Shown here: piece by piece, positions 57,036-64,000 of the stretch | Position numbering within the stretch: position 1 is the first letter of the stretch | Layout of the letters: every line of letters starts with the position of its first letter | From: Hypomyces perniciosus | Taxonomy: Eukaryota; Ascomycota; Sordariomycetes; Hypocreales; Hypocreaceae | Assembly (NCBI GenBank): GCA_008477525.1 | Contig: SPDT01000010.1 | Coordinates: 744,001 to 808,000 of the forward strand | Direction: 5' to 3' | Length of the DNA: 64,000 nucleotides | Translations under genes and position numbers: made by a program | The notes under the pieces: model-generated | Database searches by the model: none | Seen by the model: the letters and a program-made list of their open reading frames with translations, nothing else | What the model was told of the DNA's origin: nothing

Positions 57036-57235
57036 CGTTGTGCACGAAATCAGTCGTCGTATATAGGCGCTTTGGCGTAGTTCGCGATGAACGATGATAC
57101 ATCGTTGTGTATTGTATATATATAGGTAGTACTACTTCCATGTCAAGATAGATAGCATGCTGTAGTGAGCCGATGGCGCTCATCAAGATTCTTCTATATT
57201 CTACAGAGTCGGGTATCCGTTTTATCTATCGTACA

Positions 57236-60221
57236 CTACATTACAAAGTTGATCACTTTCCCACCATCTACTGGAATTGTCCTCCTCGCCAACCTCACAT
57301 CGTACCGCCCCTCGCCAAACCGACTCTTCCCCTCGTCTGTATTGAGGATCGCATCAACAATCCAGTCACGGAGCGCATCGCCCTGCGCATCACTAGGGGG
57401 CCTTGGTATCACCACCGTGCCGCGAAGCTTGCCGTTGATCTGAACTGCGCAGTTGATCCGCTCAGACTGCAGCATCGCCAAGCTGCCGTCCTGGATGGGG
57501 AACTCGGCCGTGTTGAAGACGGACCCCCTCGATGGATGCAGCACACTCCAGCACTCCTCCGCAAAGGCCGGGGTGATGGGCGCCATGAGTCTGATGATGG
57601 TGCTGGCCGTTTGTCTCTTGATGCCCTCGTCCGCCTGTTTATGCTGGATCAAATCGTTGGTGAGCGTCATCAAATCCGACACCACGACGTTTAAGGGGTA
57701 TATCTTGTCATAACTGCGTGTGACAGAGTCGATCTTGCGCTGTGTCTCGCGCCAAAGCGTCGTTTCTGCATCCCATTTGAGAAGCTTTTCTTTATCTTCC
57801 GGACTCAATTTCTTTTTCGAGTGATCAATATCCAGTGTAGGCCGCGTAGCAAAGTACTCCTTGGCTGGCACGGTATCCTCAGGAGACGCCGCCAGCGCCA
57901 CCACCTGATCATGTAGCTTGTGCAGCCAACGCGTGACGCCAGCAATCTTAGACTCGTCCCAGTTTAGGATGTCCGCCACGGGAGCCTGGAAGAGCATGTG
58001 AGCCCTCGTTGGGTCTGCGCCATACTTGGAGATAAACTCTGTGGGGTCCACGCCGTTGTGTTTTGACTTGGACATCTTCTCAAAGGCTACCATTGCTAGT
58101 TTCCCTGTGGCAGTAACTCGGGGCTTCAGAGGTTCTGCAAGATCTACCTCGTCTGGCTTGAGAAACTTGCCCGTGTCTGGATCGATGTATGTCTTGCCAT
58201 GTACCATGCCCTGAGTAATCAGTCGCTTGAAAGGTTCAGCAGATGAGGCATTGTCCCCTGAGTACTGGGGAAGAAGTGGCGTAGTTGCCAAAAACTTGTA
58301 AATGAAGCGCGCATACAGCAGGTGGAGGATCGCATGCTCAACACCACCGATATAAATATCTACCGGCAGAGCCTTGGCAGCGTCAGGGGAGAAAAGCTGC
58401 TCGGCATTGTGAGGATCGGTAAATCGGGCATAATACCAGCTTGAGTCGACAAAAGTATCCATCGTATCCGTATCCCTCCGAGCCGGGCCGTGGCACTTGG
58501 GACAAGAAGTCTCAACAAAATCAGGTGATGACTCCAGAGCATTGCCGGCCTTCCCTTCCGCCCAGTGATTATCTACCTTGGGGAGTAGGACGGGGAGTTG
58601 CTCGTCCGGTACGGGAACAGCTCCACATGAATTACAATGAATAATGGGTATAGGGGCGCCCCAGTATCTTTGACGACTTATCAGCCAGTCTCGCAGCCGC
58701 CACTTTGTGATGGGCTTGGCGAGGTTGACAGCTTCAAGCATGCGGACCATCATCTCCCCTGCCTCTTTGGATGGTTTGCCTTTGAAGACACCACTGTGCT
58801 CCGTCATGATTCCATGCTGCACGAATGGCTCATTCTTCAAGGCAGTAGTTAACTCATCTTCAGAGGCGGCAAGCACTATACGAACGGGTTGGTCGACTTG
58901 GTGCTCTCGCCAGAAGGAGTGGTCGCGCACGTCATGACCCGGTACCCCCATGACGGCGCCCTCGCCGTAGTCGCCCAAGACATATGAGGCCACATAGATG
59001 GGCAAAGATGCCTTGGTGGCATCTGGAGTATCGTCATGATATGCTAGGGGGTTAACCGCGCGAATCTGTGGCAAAAGATACCCGACCTTGGAGTCAGCAG
59101 GCAGCCCCGGGAGCGTGTCCAGGAAAGCCCGCAGCTCGGGGTCCCTCTTCGCCAGTTCGGTCACTGTGGGGTGCGTAGAAGCCAGCGCAATGTACTGGAC
59201 TCCGAAGAGGGTGTCGGGTCGAGTGGTGAAGACCTCAATGGCAGCACCGACGTCTTGGCCAATAGCCATGAGAGGGAACTTGATGAGGGCGCCTGTTGAC
59301 TTTCCCAGCCAATTCCTTTGCTGCGAGATGACGTGTTCGGGCCACGCATTGTCCTTGGCCAAGACGTCAAGGTCCTTGAGAAGCTCTTCACTAAACTCGG
59401 AAATGCGAAAGAACCACTGCTTCAGCTTCCTCTTCTCTACCTTCGCGCCAGACCTCCAAGAGAAACCATTTGCGTCAACTTGTTCATTCGCCAGGACAGT
59501 CTTATCTACTGGATCGTAGTTGACTTCAGCTTCAGCTTGGTAGGCGAGTCCGCGTTCGTGGAGCATTAGGAACAGCTTCTGGGTGTGCTTGTAAAAGTCT
59601 GGGTCGCAGGTGGTCAACTCCTAGTCCCGATTGTCAGTACTCAACACAAGGAATTGTATTTACAAAGCCAGAACATCTCACTCTTGACCAGTCCCAGCTA
59701 CCGTTCATCAAGTCCAGCTGGCTCTTCATCTTGGCAATGTTGCTCTTAGTCCAGCCTTCTGGCGCAACACCTCTCTCCAGAGCAGCGTTCTCAGCCGGTA
59801 GACCAAAAGCATCCCAGCCCATTGGTAGGAGCACCTTGTCGCCCTTTAGCGCATGGTATCTGGCGACCACATCGGCAATCGTATAGACACGCAGGTGGCC
59901 GAGGTGGAGGGTGCCGGAAGGGTAAGGGAACATGGGCAGCACATAGCTCGACTTATGACCGTTGCCATTGTCGGAAGCTGTGGCATGTCGCCCATGATTT
60001 CCGCGGGTCTCATTCCATGCTTGGCGCCACTTCCTATCCAAGGCAGTAAGATCAACGGCATACCATCGTCGGGCGAACAATCGTGGATCGCGTCTTGAGA
60101 AGGTCGCTGAACAGCTCGTGGCTATTCTGGAGATGCTGGCGGCGGTAGGTGACGTTTGCCAGCCCTGGGGGATCAGCCGGGCTCCTTTAAGGCCTATACG
60201 GCTGCCGTGAAGCATCTGCAT
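57236..60221 (-). CDS. NAM2: Leucyl-tRNA synthetase, mitochondrial
   Basis: Two exons (60221-59682 and 59620-57236) give 974 residues. The N-terminal 55 residues are rich in Arg, Ser and Ala without acidic clusters until RRDPR, as expected for a mitochondrial targeting peptide. The class I signature HLGH is at 106-109 ([16 protein letters not shown]), and KMSKS is near residue 695. In the middle, the editing domain includes [12 protein letters not shown], and [11 protein letters not shown] follows. The bacterial/organellar gene type shows that it is the mitochondrial and not the cytosolic enzyme. It charges mitochondrial tRNA-Leu; in yeast the homologue also aids group I intron splicing. It is divergent from the MTHFR gene. 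Confidence 0.95.
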
Positions 60222-60830
60222 TGCTGCGTGTTCATAATGCGACGCCAATGCTTGGGGCAATGCTATGGCTCAAGTCGATCCAATGTGAAGTCGATCGTTG
60301 GACATTATTATCCATGGCTTGGTGCTGATAGGGCTCTGAAGCAAACCGCCTTCAGGGGCGCTCGGGCCTGTAGACGGTCCCTGCAGCGCTGTTGCACAAG
60401 TGCGTCATAGCGGAAACAGCGACAACGGAAGCAACCCCGCTATGGAGTATAGATGACAGAAGCCAATTGCCCCGCCATTAAGCGAAAATAGCATCGCAGC
60501 CCAAGCATTGACTTTAGATGCTCTACATTCGTATTTTGATCAACCTCTGTTCTTTTTTGCACTGGCGCGCATCCAGATGCAAATATTGCGCCATCTCCTG
60601 GCTGCTATTTGAATTCCAACTGCTTCGACCTCGTCGTGACGTGGCAGACCTCCGCTTAGAGCAACAAGTATCGAGACGGAGACAAACGGGTCCATCGGGA
60701 TTCCACCCCCATTCAGGTGTCATCCATCTCAGACATCGACGTCCTTTTGTCCAATTTTTCGCCGACCTATTCCATCGGACAATACCTCTGACGACGTGAA
60801 TAGTCCGTATAATTCGACATCCTAGCCGCC
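60222..60830. promoter_or_regulatory. Shared divergent promoter, mitochondrial LeuRS / MTHFR
   Basis: About 610 bp between two divergent start codons. No specific site is convincing. Confidence 0.5.
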
Positions 60831-62840
60831 ATGGACAAAATCACAGACAAGATCGCCGCCTTGCCGGCGGATGGCCAATATTTCTCCCTCGAGTTCTTCC
60901 CTCCCAAGACGGCAATGGGCTTCTCCAACCTGCGTGTCCGCCTTCAGAGAATGGAGCGAGCCCTGCGGCCTCTTTTCGTCAATGTTACCTGGGGAGCTGG
61001 AGGGTCAACCGCCCAAAAGTCCATCGAGCTTGCGGAGCTGTGCCAGCGCGAGCTTGGTCTTACAACTTGCCTGCACCTCACGTGTACAAACATGAGCCAG
61101 CAGCTCATTGACAAGGCTCTAGAGGACGCGCGAGCTCTTGGAATTCGCAATATCCTAGCCTTGAGAGGAGATCCGCCGCGCGACGACGAGTACCGCAATG
61201 CAGAGGAGCCTTCGAATAACGGATCCGAAGACTTCCAATGGGCCGTCGACCTCGTTAAATATATCCGAAAGAAATATGGTAGCTTCTTTTGCATTGGTGT
61301 GGCAGCATACCCTGAAGGTCATGCCGACGGTAGCTATCCTGAAGGACACAGCTTCGAGCATGACCTTCCATACTTGGTCGACAAGGTTCAAGCAGGCGCC
61401 GACTTCATAATGACGCAACTCTTCTTTGACATTGAAGCGTATGAAAAGTTTGAGACTACGCTGAGAAACCATCCCAGTGGCGCCTTCAAAACCATACCCA
61501 TCCTTCCGGGTCTAATGCCAATTCAAAGCTATGCAATGATCAAGCGAACGGCCAAGCTGAGCCATGCCAAGATGCCAAATGACATCATGGCCCGCTTGAA
61601 TGCCGTCAAGGGAGATGACGAGAAGGTTAAGATGGTAGGCGTTGATATTCTCAGCGAGCTGATCGAGCGGATCAGAGAAGTCAAAAGCAGGACACCTGGT
61701 CCCAAGGGCTTCCATTTCTACACCCTCAACCTGGAAAAGGCCGTTTCATTTATTCTTGAGAGAACAAAGCTGATTCCGGATGTCCCTGAGGATGAAGAAG
61801 CCGTCGTTGATGAGCCAGCACTCCCTCCGCTTATCCAAATCAACGGCAATGTCCTGAATCGTACAAGCAGCCATTCTCGCACGGCTAGAAGACTTTCCTC
61901 TGTAGGCTCTGACCCCCACAACCGTGTGATTGTCGGTAGATCCGCGACACATCCTGAGTGGGAGGCAACCAGCAAAGAGGCAGGTATCCCAGCAGAGAGT
62001 ATAAATACTCGTGCCAACACCTTGGCCATCTCCGAGGGCGAGGGCGCCCTTGGGCGTGAGGCTACGTGGGATGACTTCCCCAACGGTCGTTTTGGTGACG
62101 CCCGGTCGCCCGCCTATGGTGAGATTGACGGATATGGTGTGAGTCTTCACATGTCCGTCACACAGGCCGTCGCACTATGGGGTCGACCGAAGACGCAAAG
62201 TGACATCAACAACATCTTCATCCGACACATTAACGGGGAGTTAACGGCTATTCCATGGAGCGAAGAAGAGCTCCTCCCCGAATCTTTCATCATCAAACCT
62301 AACCTCCTGGTCCTCAACAACAAGGGCTGGTGGACTGTTGCTTCTCAGCCCGCTGTCAATGGCCTGTCATCAACGGACGCAACGTTTGGATGGGGCCCGC
62401 CCTCGGGCTTTGTTTTCCAGAAGTCGTTTGTGGAATTTTTCATCCCTTCCTCAGACTGGAAGGTTCTGCTGGAGAAGCTCTCCTCCCCTGAGGTCCGAGA
62501 CTCCGTGTGCTACTACGCCGGAAATGCAAAGGGGGATGTTGTCTCTTCAGATTCGAGCGGAGGTGCAAGCAACATTAGCTTAAGCGCTAGCACGAACGCA
62601 GTGACTTGGGGAGTCTTCCCTGGCAAGGAGATTGTCACGCCAACCATCATTGAGGAAGTGAGCTTCCGCGCCTGGAGCGAGGAGGCCTTTGGCATATGGG
62701 CCGAGTGGGCCAAGGCGTACGGCAGAGACTCGGAGAGTCAGAAGCTCCTCAACGACATCAGAGCTGATTATTGGCTGGTGAACATTATTCATCACGACTA
62801 TGTGGATAAAGATGCGCTATGGAACCTGTTGATAGGTTAA
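60831..62840 (+). CDS. Methylenetetrahydrofolate reductase (MET12-like)
   Basis: A single exon of 669 residues. The N-terminal TIM-barrel catalytic half (to about residue 310) has SLEFFPPKT at 19-27, NVTWGAGGST near 51-60, LTCTNMS, LALRGDPPRDD, and GVAAYPEGH (FAD and folate contacts). A Ser-rich linker is followed by the C-terminal regulatory half, about 420-669, which in eukaryotes can bind S-adenosylmethionine. The enzyme reduces 5,10-methylene-THF to 5-methyl-THF for methionine synthesis. Fungi usually carry two paralogues (Met12 and Met13). The call of Met12 type is a weak inference from overall sequence character. Confidence 0.94.
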   Translation: MDKITDKIAALPADGQYFSLEFFPPKTAMGFSNLRVRLQRMERALRPLFVNVTWGAGGSTAQKSIELAELCQRELGLTTCLHLTCTNMSQQLIDKALEDARALGIRNILALRGDPPRDDEYRNAEEPSNNGSEDFQWAVDLVKYIRKKYGSFFCIGVAAYPEGHADGSYPEGHSFEHDLPYLVDKVQAGADFIMTQLFFDIEAYEKFETTLRNHPSGAFKTIPILPGLMPIQSYAMIKRTAKLSHAKMPNDIMARLNAVKGDDEKVKMVGVDILSELIERIREVKSRTPGPKGFHFYTLNLEKAVSFILERTKLIPDVPEDEEAVVDEPALPPLIQINGNVLNRTSSHSRTARRLSSVGSDPHNRVIVGRSATHPEWEATSKEAGIPAESINTRANTLAISEGEGALGREATWDDFPNGRFGDARSPAYGEIDGYGVSLHMSVTQAVALWGRPKTQSDINNIFIRHINGELTAIPWSEEELLPESFIIKPNLLVLNNKGWWTVASQPAVNGLSSTDATFGWGPPSGFVFQKSFVEFFIPSSDWKVLLEKLSSPEVRDSVCYYAGNAKGDVVSSDSSGGASNISLSASTNAVTWGVFPGKEIVTPTIIEEVSFRAWSEEAFGIWAEWAKAYGRDSESQKLLNDIRADYWLVNIIHHDYVDKDALWNLLIG

Positions 62841-63719
62841 GGAAGCCATAAACTTTTTGTTTCCCTACGAAACAAGAAGGGTGATGGTGATTTCAAAAAA
62901 GGGATGGGCCAAAGGCTCCAAAAGGGGCATGTTTCAGTTTCGAAATTCGATTTACAGATGTTTAACAGGTTTCAGAGAAAAGGATTGTAAAAGAAGGGCA
63001 GCATCTCACTACCGAGGTCTCAGACTCAACTCTGAGAATGAATATCAAGGGACATCAAATGCGGGTATTTTCTGCGTAAGGATTTTGCTTGATGAATGAA
63101 GTTTAGGTCCCCCCGCTTTAGTCGGGGACATTCAACAGCCCCCATCAAGAGGCATTTCGAGTGTATAAAGAGAAGATTTCATTCACTGCGCGTACAATTC
63201 AGGTTCTTGTGTACTCTTCCGCATTCGTTCAAAGGACTCATCCTAGCTACCAAGGCGAAAAGAGTACAAATTTCATAGTCGTCTCTGCTCTCTTTCTCGA
63301 CACTCCCGAGATATGGAGAGACTCTCCGAAGGCGTGTATATATCCCCCCATCTTCTCACTAAACCGACGGTGTGTAAGGGGTATATGCCAACCAACAGAC
63401 CAAACCAACTCTGCCCTGAAAGGTGAAAAATAAACAGGAAAACTAAGGGGGGCATGTGTAGGATATAGCAAAGGTATTGGTGAAGTAAGCCAGTGTATCG
63501 CATAGGCAGAAAAGGTAAGGAAAAGAAAGAAAAAGAAGAAGAAAACAAGACGAGGGCAAATATCCGAAGTGGGGATTGGGTGAAAAGACGTTTCCCTCCC
63601 TTCAACGCCATGCGCAAGAGACATTCCTCATATACCCTAACCACCCCGAATGCCATAGTCACCAAAAATCGAAAAGTAAGCCCTTGATTCAACAAAAAGC
63701 AGCTGAAGTGCCTGAGCGC
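62841..63719. other. Convergent 3' gap at the right end
   Basis: About 880 bp between two facing stop codons. It is AG-rich near 63490-63560. Only small frames are present and no gene is supported. Confidence 0.55.
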
Positions 63720-64000
63720 TCAGATCTCGCCATCGCCCTCGAAGGCGTTCCCGCTCCCATTCATGGGCATGTAAGGGTCCTCAGCCAGACCACTGGCAAT
63801 GTACGCATCCGAGTGGTTGCGGCCAAACATGGTGCTATGGAAACTGCCGCCCACCGATGCCTTTCGGTCAATGGTGGGCTTCTTTTCAATGTCTGCAAAG
63901 ATGGACTGCGCGTTGCGGCCAACGTTCGGGTTCTGGTGAGCATTTCCAAAGATAGACTGCGGCACCGCGCTGTCAGTAGTGAAGGCGGTAATAGCAGTAG
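63720..64000 (-). CDS. C-terminus of an unidentified protein (partial)
   Basis: An open frame enters from the right edge and stops at 63720-63722, giving about 92 C-terminal residues. They are polar, rich in Asn, Gly and Ser, and contain two similar pieces (QSIFGNAHQNPN and QSIFADIEKKPT). No domain was recognised. It could equally be the tail of a membrane protein or of a signalling protein. It converges on the MTHFR gene. Confidence 0.6.
   Translation of the reverse strand, partial: TAITAFTTDSAVPQSIFGNAHQNPNVGRNAQSIFADIEKKPTIDRKASVGGSFHSTMFGRNHSDAYIASGLAEDPYMPMNGSGNAFEGDGEI

Overview
The window is nuclear DNA of a filamentous ascomycete (Pezizomycotina, probably Sordariomycetes and perhaps Hypocreales). 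The evidence is the short GT-AG introns of about 50-80 nt with CTNAC-type branch sites, a NACHT-WD40 STAND gene, a Pth11-like membrane protein, a Zn2Cys6 regulator, and fungal-type versions of core genes. The species assignment is inference. All spliced models were built by hand from frame continuity and family similarity.

Left part, 1-13 kb (more accessory): the 5' half of a DHX29/DHX57-like DEAH helicase runs off the left edge. It is followed by a short-chain dehydrogenase and a cytochrome P450 on the same strand, then a repeat-bearing gap. Next is a large NACHT-WD40 gene whose reading frame is broken at three places (7822-12392).

Central housekeeping block, 13-32 kb: importin alpha and the telomere protein Pot1 are divergent. 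Pot1 converges on the cohesin subunit Scc3, which is divergent from the urease accessory gene ureD. Then come RNA polymerase III subunit Rpc4/Rpc53, a seven-helix rhodopsin-like membrane protein, and a membrane-anchored sulfatase/LTA-synthase-like protein.

Gene-poor part, 32-47 kb: kynurenine formamidase with a CAG/polyQ tract faces a monocarboxylate-type MFS transporter. Two large gaps (3.3 and 5.7 kb) flank a regulator whose zinc cluster is C-terminal. These gaps and others carry a recurring short palindromic motif built around GTACGGAGTAC and GTACTTCGTAC.

Right part, 47-64 kb: B-type cyclin, mitochondrial aspartate/glutamate carrier, a Ser/Thr-repeat hypothetical protein, a cystinosin-like PQ-loop transporter, mitochondrial leucyl-tRNA synthetase divergent from methylenetetrahydrofolate reductase, and the 3' end of an unidentified gene. 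No tRNA, rRNA, CRISPR array or intact transposon was recognised. I saw no convincing new multi-gene system. The most unusual items are the broken NLR-type gene, the P450-SDR pair, the C-terminal zinc-cluster regulator and the palindromic intergenic motif family.
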